Positions 19,386 through 30,757 of a DNA stretch of 64,000 nt are shown here, piece after piece. The DNA lies in the NCBI GenBank assembly GCA_024114885.1, contig CP099430.1, positions 620,001 to 684,000 of the forward strand, given 5' to 3'. Each line of letters begins with the position of its first letter. Within the stretch, counting starts at the first letter, position 1. The DNA is from Septoria linicola (lineage: Eukaryota > Ascomycota > Dothideomycetes > Mycosphaerellales > Mycosphaerellaceae). A program made the position numbers and the translations under genes. Under the pieces are notes generated by a model. That model was not told where the DNA came from and made no database searches. It saw nothing but the letters and a program-made list of their open reading frames with translations.

Positions 19386-22345
19386 AATCTCGTATCCTCT
19401 AGTATATAGATCGCTTAGAATAAGCCCTAGTACGGCGTTAGACGCTAATCGTTTAGCTAAGGACACTAATTACGTCTAAGGCCCTAGACCTAGTATATAG
19501 TATAGGCTAACGTAATATTATACTACTATAGTTATATAGCGAATTACTTAAATAAGTAAGACGGACGCGCCTAGCTATAAATAGTCGAACTATACGACAC
19601 GACATGCCTTCGCTTATTAGGTATAATTAATATAGCTCTAGTATTATAAAAAAGTTTAATAATCTACCTTTTAGATAGCTAATAAAATTTAGACTCTTAT
19701 TTTTTTTAGTTATCGTTTTAACTAATAACTATATTTTATTTAAAAACCTAATTAAGGAGAGTATAATATACTCTTAGAACACCTTCGAACAAGCTCTATA
19801 AGTGAATTAGCGTCTACTAGCTAGCCTAAAACACTAGATAGTAGCTTATCTAACTAGCTTAATAAGTAAATTCGAAGATCTCTAGTAAAGCTACTATCTA
19901 CTTTTACTTTATTCCCTCTACTAGATAACGACATATCTACCGAAGCGGAGGACTAAGAAGGTACTAACCTTAACTCTAATACTAATATCTTTTAAGGATC
20001 GAACTTAGAAGGTAGACTGTCTATAGCGTAGTTCTAGCTACTTATAGAGACTATCTAAGTAACCTAAAGCTAGAAGGTAATTATCGCTTAGGTTCCGCTA
20101 CTACCTAGCTTAGACTAGAATCCCTTCTTTAATAGAGAGAACGTAACTAAGTATATTAAGCGTTTTAAAGTACTATATAGGAACTACGCTATTCTACTTA
20201 TTAATAATAATAAGTAGCTTTATAAGAAGTTACTTACTTAGGTTATAGTTATCTAATATAGACGATACTAGCGCCTTAATAGTTTCTACGATCGAGACTA
20301 CGCTAAATTTAAAGAGTCGATTATTAAAGAGTACTAGAAGTATAATAATATATATATACTTAGAAACCGCTACTATATAGAAAACCTTTATAAGGTTAAC
20401 TATAGCGAAGATAATAATCTCTTAGAGTACTTAAGGCAGTTTATACTCTACTCTAATACTATACCTACTTCGTATATAGACGAGCGTTCTCGTACTCTTC
20501 TATTCGTATAAGGCCTACTATTCTACTTTAGTAAGAGGCTCTAGGCCTATCTTAGGTTAGACCTTAATAATAGTAACTTAGATTATAGTAAGCTCTTAAA
20601 GATAGCCTAGCGTTAGATTAATAGTAATAAGAACTTTAAATTAGAAGTATATAACGAAGGCGGTAGAGATATCTAGTAGTTATACGAAGTAGTAAAGAAG
20701 TCTACTCTAAGACTAAACTCTAAGTTTAAGGCTAGAGAAATAGTAGTCTATAAAGGCTATAAACTAGTAAGCGTCGATAATATTACTACTAGTATATAAG
20801 ACTTCGTAATTACTACGATTCGTCGACTCGAAGAAGGAGGTCTATAGCTACTATACTCGTCGATAGGATAGTAGGCGAAGTCTTACGCTTACGACTATCT
20901 ATATATTCTAAGGCCTACTTATAGCTAGGAGATTTTAATTAACTCGGCTACGATAGATAATAGGTTAATAATTAAGACCTACGTAGCGATCGCTCTAAAG
21001 ATTTTAGGTTATTAGATATATAGGCTCGAAGGCTATATAGCTACAAACTACGAGTACCTATAGTAGTTCGAGACTAAGAGCTTAATATATAGAGATCTAA
21101 AGACTAGTATTATATACTATAGAACGCCTCGTCTAGGTATAGAAAAGATATAGTACTATTAGGATAAGGAATTACTAAAGCTATTTATACTAATAGAAGT
21201 ATTAGAGTAGCGCTATAGAAAGATTAACGTTAAAAATATAACTAGTTTATCGATAGTAAGAGCGAGCTAGTAGAGAGTAGTAAACAAGGTCGCTAGCTAC
21301 GACGCTTCTATTAATATTAGCTAAGTCGCTTCTATTACTTAAGATAATTATAACGATCTAATCGGCGCCTATATAGCTAGAGATAGTATAAAGACAAAGT
21401 AGAATCTAAACCCTTCTCGTCTAGTTAGAGGATAGCTAATAGGAGTATAGAAGTAGATTATAACTTAGGCTATAGCTATAAGAATCTATACTTATTAGTA
21501 CTCTCGTATTAAAGAAGTTAAGAATAAAACCTAGCTAGCTCCTTACCTTATAGATATAGAAGAACTAGAGAACTCTTAAACTTAAGAGCGAGATAACTAT
21601 AAGGTCGAAGATAAGTAAATATACGACTATCTAAATAGTCTACTAGTTCTAGTCGCCTCTATATATACTTAAAAGCGAAAGAAGGCGAAGGAGCCTCTAA
21701 AGACTAAGCGTATAGATAACTACCTTCGAGCTACGTACGCTAATAATAACGCTAACGTCTTCTAGATAGATAAACTACTCGAATCTAAGGTTTAGTTAAG
21801 CTTAGTAGAGATTATTCTCTATAGGGAATAAGCTTTATATTCCTTATAGAGTCGTTTTCTAAACGATATAGATCTACGTAAGAAGCTTAATAAGCTCTAT
21901 ATAAAGAAGCGTACGAGTAGAGGTAGTAGAGCTAAAATTAGTATATATTCCTTACTATCTAAAGCCTTTAGCGAGTAGGTAGTAGAGGAGCTAAGTAAAG
22001 CTACTTTAGTAACTAAAGTTAATATCTTCCGAGCTACTACTATAGCGATTAATATAGTAAAACCTAAGCCTACTTCTAAGCTTTATAAGTAGACTAATAA
22101 TATTCTTCTATTATTTAATAATATCTATTAAGTAGTTCTAAGTATCGACGTGCCTATAAAGTATAGACCTCGAATAATAGCTTATAAGTCTTTAATCGAT
22201 AAGAGAGCTAAGTCGATAATTATACTACTCGAATATATTCGAAAGCTTTAAGTTAGTATAACCTCTCTTAGTAATATTACTATAGGAGGAGTTAGAGGTA
22301 AGGTTACTTTCGTTAGCTACTACCTAGAAGTACTAATTAATAGAC
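19386..22345 (+). mobile_element. Truncated Ty3/Gypsy segment (leader, gag, protease part), RIP-mutated
   Basis: From 19,386 the sequence matches, in opposite orientation, the 13-kb element from its position 42,893 inward: the leader with 'cgacatgcc', a 25-nt dyad copy at 19,707-19,731, then gag. The gag start is near 19,930 (ATA in place of ATG). A typical gag core reads FFNRENVTKYIKRFK (about 20,130) and YSEDNNLLEYLRQF (about 20,400). A protease-like segment SLIDKRAKSIIILLEYIRKL follows near 22,195, where Asp-Thr/Ser-Gly-Ala would be expected. The match ends near 22,345. It lacks the LTR and the outer leader and has no pol, so both ends are truncated. Confidence 0.8.
19707..19731 (+). repeat. 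25-nt dyad motif copy in the truncated Gypsy segment
   Basis: Begins tagttatcgttttaa and ends taataacta. The right half has three differences from the perfect dyad seen at 42,541-42,565. Confidence 0.7.
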
Positions 22346-22520
22346 GTCGGAATAGGTTAGTATAGGTAGGGTTAGGTCTAAACCTATCTTCTTAGTAATC
22401 GATATAGGTTAGAGAGGGTACCTACTATAGCTTAATAGATAGTACCTATAACTAGAAAATATAGGTTAGAGCGTATATCTACGTAGGTACCTATAGTAGT
22501 AAAGGTATAGGTATACTAAA
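22346..22520. other. Short unresolved segment between Gypsy fragment and Copia insertion
   Basis: 175 bp rich in 'ataggtta' and 'ggtacctatag' words in both orientations. It is continuous with 28,828 onwards if the Copia element and one target-site copy are removed. Confidence 0.5.
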
Positions 22521-22525
22521 ATCTA

Positions 22526-22802
22526 TATTAAGAATATATCCTAGATAGTTAGTCTAGATATAGACTTCTAAGCATAGTTCTAGATACCTAAGGTATCTAC
22601 CTAAGGCTTAGCAAGAGGTATATCTTACTTCTCTTTCTTCTCTTCTTAGATAACTAACTTAATTAACTTTGTATTTAGTTCCTAGTATATTACTACTATA
22701 CTATATATATAAGTTAGTTTAAGATTAATCCTCTATTCTTCTTTACTACGCTATACCCTTCTTAATATTATATAGTATATAACACGCCCTCCACTTTTAA
22801 TA
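22526..22802 (+). repeat. Left LTR of the Copia element
   Basis: Starts tattaagaata (the right copy has tgttaagaatg) and ends ccacttttaata. The differences from the right LTR are transitions. Confidence 0.92.
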
Positions 22803-22879
22803 GGTTATAAGCCTAGGTTTATATACTAAATAGGAGTAACCTATATTAGTATAGGTTACTTATATCCCTTATAGTTTAT

Positions 22880-25800
22880 AGAAAACATTTAGAGCCTAGA
22901 AGTTTCTCTAACTATATTACTAACGAAGCTAGTTTATACCTAGTAGTATATAAGTTAGTAAAGATCTCTATAAGATAGTAGTGTATTTCTACTTTATTAA
23001 TACCTGCCTAGTTATCTACTATTGTACCTAGTATTACTAGAGTTAGAAGAGGCTACTTAGCCTTCCTACTACCTAGTAATAGAAACTCTACTAAGAGAGA
23101 AAGATCTAAGTCTTAGTAATTTCCTAAATATAAGGAATCCCTATCCCTTAGAGCTAGTCTCCTTACTATAAGAAATTACTCTTCTCTAGAATCCTTAGCT
23201 AGTCTAAAGTATTCTACTAATTATTTATTCTATTTACCTATTTCTATAATAGACTAAGAGGATAAGAAGAGCTAAAGGATTCTAATCCTAGATAGAACTA
23301 ACTAGAAGAGATAGTTTAAGCTATAGACAGACAAGCTAGAAGAGAAGGACTAGTTCTAGGCAATTAGCTAACTAATTATTAGAGAGAACCTATATATAGT
23401 TTAGTAGGATACTAGTCTCTAGATATATGTTACTTAGAATTAATACTTCTTAAAAGACAATATAGTATATAGGTTTAGTATTAGATATAGTATTAGTAAA
23501 GATAATAAGATAGAGCTAGAGATATAGTATACTACTATACTAGTAGCTAAGATATAGGTAATTCTCTAGAATAAGTATAATAGAGTCCTAAAGTCCTATA
23601 CTATAGGTCTAATTAAGTAGTTTATTATATTTAGAATATTACCTAATAAGATAATTAGGGAAGTATAGAGATACCTTAGAGGCCTAGGTAAGAGGATTAC
23701 TAAGATTAATCCTTAGGAAGCTTACTACTAGAGCTAAGAGAAAAGGCTAAAATGTCTCCTATAGTTCCTACCTATATTATACTAAGTAGCTAAGGATACT
23801 ATTATAACCTAACTATCCTTAGATATAGATACTATTCTTCTTCTACTTAAGTCCTAAGAGGTAAGAGACAATCTAGACAAGATAGATATAGGTCTAGCTA
23901 TATTCTATTCTAGGTAGCCCTACTAAGGAAAGTCTCTACTAATATACTAGCTCTATAAGAAAGGGAAGCACTAGTTAAAAGATTGTCCTAACCTCTCTAC
24001 TACTAAGAAACTATCCTAGTAAAGAAATAGTACTAAGAACTAGAAGGACCCTTAGAGATTATTCCTTAGAGGAAGAGTTAGAAGATCCTCTTTACTAAGG
24101 AATACTAGACATATTAAGAAAGCTATCTATAAGTTATTATTATATAATAAGCTAAAGAAGGTTATCTAGAGAATAGGTAAGTAGCTTTAGAGGATAGAAA
24201 AGTCTAGAAAGCTTCTAAAGAAAGGATTTTTAGCCTAGGAGTCTAGTTCTAGTTCTGATTCTAGAACTTACTCTAGTTCTAGAAGTAATAATAATTCCCT
24301 ATTAGAAGATAATAACTAAGATAAGTTAGCTTATTCTATAATTAAGGCTAAAGGCAAGTTATTACTCTAAGAATAGCTCTTAGATTCCTATACCTTATCC
24401 TATATAACTAACTAACTATCCTTCTTTAGATTAGTAAAGCTACTAAGGAAGAAAGTATAGATTAAGGTAGGAGGAGAATACCTTTATATAACCTACTCTA
24501 GACTAGTATAGATAAAGGGAATCTTAGAAGGAGAAGTTCTACTTAATAGAGTACTATTTGTTCCTAATCTTAGAGTAAATCTTATATTATAGGATTAGTT
24601 TAGTAAGTAATTTAGAGTTTAGAAGCCTAATTTCACTCTTACCTCCCTAGATAGCTAAATAGTTATAAAGACTAAGCTAGTTAGAGGTATTCTATTTATT
24701 AGTAAGATATTACCTCTCTTATAGGAAAAGTTATATTACTTACTATATAATCCTATAGAGGTTAATAATATCTATACTACCCTATTAGAGAAGGATCTAA
24801 AATAGTAGGAGCTATAGTATAGAAGATTTATATACTTTAGAAGAGGGTTACTCTTAAACCTTTATAAAGTTACTAACCTAAAGGAAAGAATTCTAATCCC
24901 TAACTAGGAAGAGTATAAGTATAGGATCTATATAATAGGTAAGATAAAGAAATACCTAGGTAAGTCTATTAAGAGAAGACCTAAAAGATTAGCCCTTATA
25001 TTAGTAGATATTTGTAGACTATTACTATTATTAGTAAAAGGTTTTATATAATAGCTTAAGATTATTAATAATTTCTTAAGAAAGAAATAGGTATTTCTAC
25101 TTAAAGCTAGATTAGATATACTAACTACTCTTTAGAACTAGAGGATTAAGGTAGAAAGGTAGTTAGTAGTACTCCTTAAGTCTATAAGGGCTAATAATAC
25201 TAGAGAGATTACTACTTTAATTAAATAGTAGGAGAAGGACTTTAGAATTACTCTTAAGCTAACTAAGGCCTATAATTTACTCTAGAATAGAGTAGTTAAG
25301 AGGTCTATCTAAATATTAGAGGCCTCTATTAGAGTAATATTTAAAGAAAGTAAGATACCTATTAAGTTTTAGCTAGAAACTCTTAAAGTATAGGTATATA
25401 TAAGGAACAAGCTCCTAAATAGATCTAATATTAAAAGATTTAAGCTCTTACCTAATAAAGCTTTTAATAGGATTAAACTAATAGTCTCCTACCTTAAAGT
25501 ATAGAGATATAGAGCTATAGTATATATAAATACAAGAGTATAGCCTTAGTAGGTAAGGAGTAATAAACTAATAAATAGAGGAAAGGATACTATGTTTATT
25601 AGATACTATAATAATATAGTAAAGGTATAGAAGTTCTAGGAGCTAGATATAAAGGCTATTAAGTAGTATACTAATATAATCTTCTTTAAAGATAAGCTAG
25701 GTAGAGAATTAGACTTAAATATTAAGATTAAGAATCTCTCTAGTTTAGCTCTAGAAAGAAGACCTATTAGAAGGCTAAGAACTATTAGTTAGGCTACTCT

Positions 25801-28300
25801 ATAAGCTAGTAGGAGTACCCTAGGTACTCCTAGTCTAAGCTAGTAGAAACCTCCTCCCTCTTAGCTATTAGTATAGGTTTAGGAAGGAAAGAAACTCTTT
25901 ATATAACTTCTACCTCTACTAGAAGATATAGGAGAGTATAGAAAATTCCTAGACTAAGAGAAAGTTAAGAAAGAATCTAAGAATTCTACCTAAGAAACTA
26001 TAAAGATAGATTAGGAGTAGATAGCTCTAAAGTAAACTCTTAGAAAGAGGAAAGTATCCTAAGAACTTAATAGATTTAACTAGAAGCTAAAGCTAATTAG
26101 GCTTAAGCTAGATTAGAATAGTTAGCTAGATAAAGAAATACTCCTAGAGTATTAGGCTTTCTTCTTAGCTATAAGCTCTATTAACCTAGGTATCCTATAG
26201 GACCTAGAATTCTTAGAAGAAGTTAAAGAGATTATATTCTTAGCTACTAAAGAAGTAGGAATATATAAATAGGAGGTTCTAATCCTAAGGAACTATAAGG
26301 AAGTAGTAAGTAATCCTAAGTAGGGTTATCTCTAGTAAGAAGCTATTTAGAAGGAGCTAGATATACTTATAAGTAATAATACCTAGACTATAGTAGTCCT
26401 ACTAAAAGAGGCTAACTTAGTTACTTTAAGATAGGTCTTTAATATTAAGAGAAAGCTTAGTAGAGCTATTAAAAAGTTTAAGGCAAGACTAGTTATAAGA
26501 GAGTTCTCCTAAAAGTATAGAGTAGACTATATAGAAACTTTTACCTCTATAGTTAGGTAGGATACTCTAAAAGGATTTATAGCTATAGTCTATAAGAAGG
26601 ACCTAGTTCTATACTAAGTAGATGTAAATAATATATTTATAGAGAGTATCCTATATAAGGACATCTATATAATCCTACTACTAGGTATTAACCTACTAAC
26701 TAGTATAGTCTTATAAGTTCTAAGGAATCTCTATAGGCTAAAGTAAGCTATAAGAGACTAGAATTAGCTATATATGTTAAAGCTAAAAGGAATAGGATTC
26801 AGATAATTAGAAGTAGACCTATATCTTCTAATCTATAAGAAAAGGAAAGACCTAATAATCCTAATCTATATTAATAACATACCTATTACTATAGAGAGAC
26901 TAGAGGATGTCCTCTAGTTTAAAGACTAACTTAGTAAGGTCTTTAAGATTAAAGATCTTAGAGAGCTAGATAAGATTCTTAGAATAAGACTAATAAGAAA
27001 CAGATAGTAAAGCTAGCTAAAACTTAACTAGAAGTATTATATCTAAGAGAACCTAGCTAAGATAGGAATAGGCTAAGAAACTATATTACTAACTCTTTTA
27101 CTAATAGATAGCTATAAAAGTCTAAAGCCTACTAGACTAAATAATAAAAGGTATAATAAATAGGAGTACTAATCTATTATTAGAACATAGATATAGCTTA
27201 TAACTATTATAAGACTAGATATTTTATTTACCCTTAGAAGATTAAGCTCCTATATTAGTAATCTAATAGTAGGATATATAAAGGCTCTAAAGAAGCTAAC
27301 TAGATATCTAAGATCAAACCTAGACCTTAGTCTAAGATACTTAAGGAATAGTTAAGGCTATCTTACTAGATATATAGACTCTAACTATATAATAGACAAG
27401 ACTAATAGAGTCTTAATCCTTAGATATATCTTCTTCCTTTATAATATACTAATCTCCTAGATAAGTAAGAAGTAGAAATCTATAGCTATATCTATAATAG
27501 AAGCTAAATATATAGCTATAGGAGTATATATAAAACAGTTATAGTTCCTTAGTACTCTTTTAAGAGAGCTTAGATACCTAGAGTTAGTAGGAGAATATTC
27601 TTACTAACTAAGGATCCTTAGTAACTAGGAAACTATTACTAGAATTAGGCTAATTTAGCTAAAAGGTAATAACTAAGCTACTCTTACTCTAGTTAAGGAC
27701 TTATATGTTTATAATAAGTCTAAATATATTAATATCTTATATAATACTATAAGAAAGCTCTAGTAGAACAGACTTATCTCTATTAAATATATAAATATAA
27801 AAGAGATAGTAGTAGATAGTCTTACTAAGCTAAAGAATAGACTATAGTTTTAGGAGTTTATAAGGTAGCTCTACCTTATATAAGAGATATATAAAAGATA
27901 ACTCTAAGCCTTAGAGTTAAACTAAGAGGAGTCTAAAAGAAAGATTTTAGTTACTTAACTCCTTCTTAGTTAGACTTTATAAAGTCCTAAATGCTCTTAC
28001 TAATATTAGACCTATTACTAACTATAATATTACTATATAGCACCTAGCTAAACTAGACACCCTCTGAGGCTAAGTACTAGTTAATATGAAAGACCTCCTC
28101 TATAGTAGCTATTATCTCCTCTACTAGTATATAGTTACTCTACTCTCTAGCTTAATATAAGATCTCTATAGCTAAGAATAGTATACTCTAAAGGCTATTA
28201 GAGAACTAAGAAGCTATATAGAATATAACTAAGTAGGGGACTAGGCTATAAGGAATCTAGAGAGCTATTAGAATTAGCTATAAGAAAGGATAGGAGTAAC
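22880..28300 (+). pseudogene. Copia gag-pol, heavily interrupted
   Basis: Domains are recognisable in spite of stops. A zinc-knuckle remnant YKKGKH-LKDCP lies near 23,955-23,990. The integrase begins with KRLALILVDICRLL (about 24,980) and RLDILTTL. In reverse transcriptase, FNIKRKLSRAIKKFKARLV, then DYIETFTSIVR, then VDVNNIFIES lie at about 26,440-26,650. The catalytic Tyr-x-Asp-Asp box reads YINN at 26,867-26,878. RNase H shows a W-ISK region and SIIEAKYIAIG at about 27,450-27,525. Gln, Trp, Asp, His and Cys codons are altered as expected from CpA-to-TpA change, so no active polyprotein can be made. The limits given are approximate. Confidence 0.85.
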
Positions 28301-28545
28301 TTACTAGATAGTCTATATCCTAAACAATCTACTCCTATATAAGAGAGAAAGAAGATCTTATAGAAGGTATTTCTTTTATCTTTTTATAGGAGATAGTAGT
28401 ATAGAAAGTTTATTAGATTAATAGTTAGTACTATCTAGTTATTAGTCTAAAAAGCAAGTACTTAATAACTAATTAAGATTAGGCCTAGTATTTAAGTACT
28501 ATAGATGATCTATTAAAAGATCTGACTATATAGTATAAGTAGGAG

Positions 28546-28822
28546 TGTTAAGAATGTATCCTAGATAGTTAGTCTAGATATAGACTTCTAAGTATAGTTC
28601 TAGATACCTAAGGCATCTACCTAAGGCTTAGTAAGAGGTATATCTTACTTCTCTTTCTTCTCTTCTTAGATAACTAACTTAATTAACTTTGTATTTAGTT
28701 CCTAGTATATTACTACTATACTATATATATAAGTTAGTTTAAGATTAATCCCCTATTCTTCTTTACTACGCTATACCCTCCTTAATATTATATAGTATAT
28801 AACACGCCTTCTACTTTTAATA
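28546..28822 (+). repeat. Right LTR of the Copia element
   Basis: Starts tgttaagaatg and ends ctacttttaata. It follows a purine-rich aagtaggag that may be the polypurine tract. Confidence 0.92.
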
Positions 28823-28827
28823 ATCTA

Positions 28828-30326
28828 TATAGTTCGAGTCTCTAAGTATATAAAAATAATAATAGGCGTCGACTATATATACTAACTATAGAGATAAGAG
28901 GAAACGAAGGTTTTATAGTATAAAAGTAGAAGATAATCTTATATCGTTCGCTATAGTTATAATATAATTTAATACTACGCTTCTACTACGTAGCTAGGTA
29001 TCTCGAAGTAGCCTAAACGCTATTCCTTATACTAAATATAATACGTAGTACTATACTAGTTTAAATAACTCTTATTATATATAACGCTCTATATATTAAG
29101 GATTTACTTAACGAGCTTTATATCCTTCTACTAGATCGTAACTCGCTTTATATAGATAGCGTAGAAGTCAGTACCTATATAAGTTAGTATAAGCTACTAA
29201 ATAGTAATATAGAAGGATATATACTCTTAAAAACCTTTATTAAATAGAGCTCTACTACCTTTTATAACGCTTCTAGTATACTAGCCTAAAAGCGTAGATC
29301 CTACTAAAAGTTAAGAGCGACCTCTCTTACTAGTCGCTAGAAAGGAAGCTTACTAATAAGTAGATCCCTAGTTCTCTAAAACTTCTAAATCTTCTATAGA
29401 GCTAAAGCTATAGTAGGTTAGCGTACTAACTACGTTTACTAACTATATTTTAACTTACTACCTAGCTTATAATAGTAGAGCTTCCTTCCTCCTATATCTA
29501 TTAGAGCCTTTTTAGTAAGCCTACTAGCTCGTACTGCGTTCTAAGTATCTAACTACGCTTTTAAGATATAGGATTTCTTCTTTATAGTAAGTTTTAGACC
29601 TCCTCTTCTCCTCTTTTCTAGTTCTTAGTTATAAGGTACTTTTTAGATAGTAGGCTACTTTCTACTAGAGCTCTTCCTACTAGTAGTAGACCTATTTATA
29701 GTATTAGGTTATAGTTATTATTAAGGCGTAGGAGCGCTATTATCCTTCTCTCTAGGCGCGTCTTAACTATTATTATCTTATTAAGTCGTAGTAGCGCTAT
29801 TATTCTCCTCTCTAGGCGTGTCTTAACTATTATTATCTTATTAAGTCGTAGTAGCGCTAGTATCCTCCTCTCTAGGCGCGTCTTAACTATTATTTTCTAG
29901 TAGAATATTAGACTCCTCTTCTATAGTAGTAAATATAATAGGTAAGCTAATAGTAATTAAATTATTAGCCTAGCCTTAAGGCTAATCGCTATCTCTCTCT
30001 CTATTTAAAGCTACGTTAATAGAGTAGGAGTACGCGATACTTAATTAGCGAGAGCGTATTATTTAGGTATAAGTATAGTAGCTTCTTATACGAGACGATT
30101 AATAAAGTCGTAGTCGACTAGAAGATCTATACTATACGAGAACGCGATAAGACTTTAATAACGTTATATTTATTTAGAGTTATAGTTATAAATTCGAAAT
30201 TATAAGGTTCTAGTATAGGGCTAGAATCTAGAGTCTAAAGCCTAAGGTACTAACGACCTCTCTATTCCCTAGAAGAACTCGCTATATATCTACTAAGATA
30301 ATAGGTTAGAAATATAGTTAGTATTT
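28828..30326. other. Unresolved RIP-mutated DNA with a 60-bp tandem repeat
   Basis: Continuous with 22,346-22,520 before the Copia insertion. The plus frame from about 28,860 to 29,600 has a protein-like composition, but no family is recognised. A 60-bp repeat lies at 29,716-29,895. Confidence 0.4.
29716..29895. repeat. 60-bp tandem repeat, 3 copies
   Basis: 'ctctctaggcgcgtcttaac' recurs exactly every 60 bp, with the rest of the unit nearly identical. 60 is a multiple of three, so it may have been coding. Confidence 0.9.
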
Positions 30327-30330
30327 ATAG

Positions 30331-30610
30331 TAATAGATAATAACTACTCTAATACTAACCCCCTAGGCAGGTATAAGAGTAGTCGCTATAGAACAAGACC
30401 TGTTTAGATAGTAATAGTCTTATAATACGTTAATTAAATAGTAGTAACGAGCTTAAAATAGTAGCCCTAGGACTAAGAGCCTTATACTAGGACCGTAGGA
30501 CATTAAATTAATCAAGTAGAGTAAATATTGCTATCTTAGAAACAAGCTACTACCTTGCTTTTGTACTAAAACTACTAAGTACGGCATGTAGGTAGGCCTT
30601 TACCTTACTA
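30331..30610 (-). repeat. 3' LTR of the 13-kb Gypsy element
   Basis: 280 bp, taatagataataac to taccttacta on the plus strand. It differs from the 5' LTR at scattered transitions. Confidence 0.9.
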
Positions 30611-30611
30611 A

Positions 30612-30624
30612 TCCTCCCTTCCTT
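30612..30624 (-). other. Polypurine tract
   Basis: On the minus strand, aaggaagggagga sits directly before the 3' LTR, where plus-strand DNA synthesis of an LTR element is primed. The same tract is present beside the LTR at 47,687-47,965. Confidence 0.8.
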
Positions 30625-30732
30625 AGTGTCTAACTAGACACCTAACTACCTATAGATCTTACTTAGAATTACTTAAAACTAGCTAGTTTTTCTATTAAAG
30701 TCTATTAAACTTTCAATTAGAGGCCTATCAAA

Positions 30733-30757
30733 TAGTTGTCTTTTTTAACGATAACTA
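30733..30757 (-). repeat. 25-nt dyad motif, copy after ORF3
   Basis: On the minus strand it begins tagttatcgttaaaa and ends gacaacta. The TAA that ends the extra ORF (30,747-30,745) lies inside it. Confidence 0.75.

Larger units (their letters stand above)
22526..28822 (+). mobile_element. Complete Ty1/Copia retrotransposon, RIP-mutated
   Basis: A 6,297-bp element bounded by two 277-bp LTRs and a 5-bp target duplication ATCTA (22,521-22,525 and 28,823-28,827). The sequence after the left LTR, ggttataagcct, fits a primer binding site like those matching initiator Met-tRNA. Internal order is gag, integrase, reverse transcriptase, RNase H, the Copia order. The body is nearly free of CpG, unlike its surroundings, so this family probably had a different base composition before mutation. 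Its position interrupts other sequence, so it inserted later than that sequence. Confidence 0.92.
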
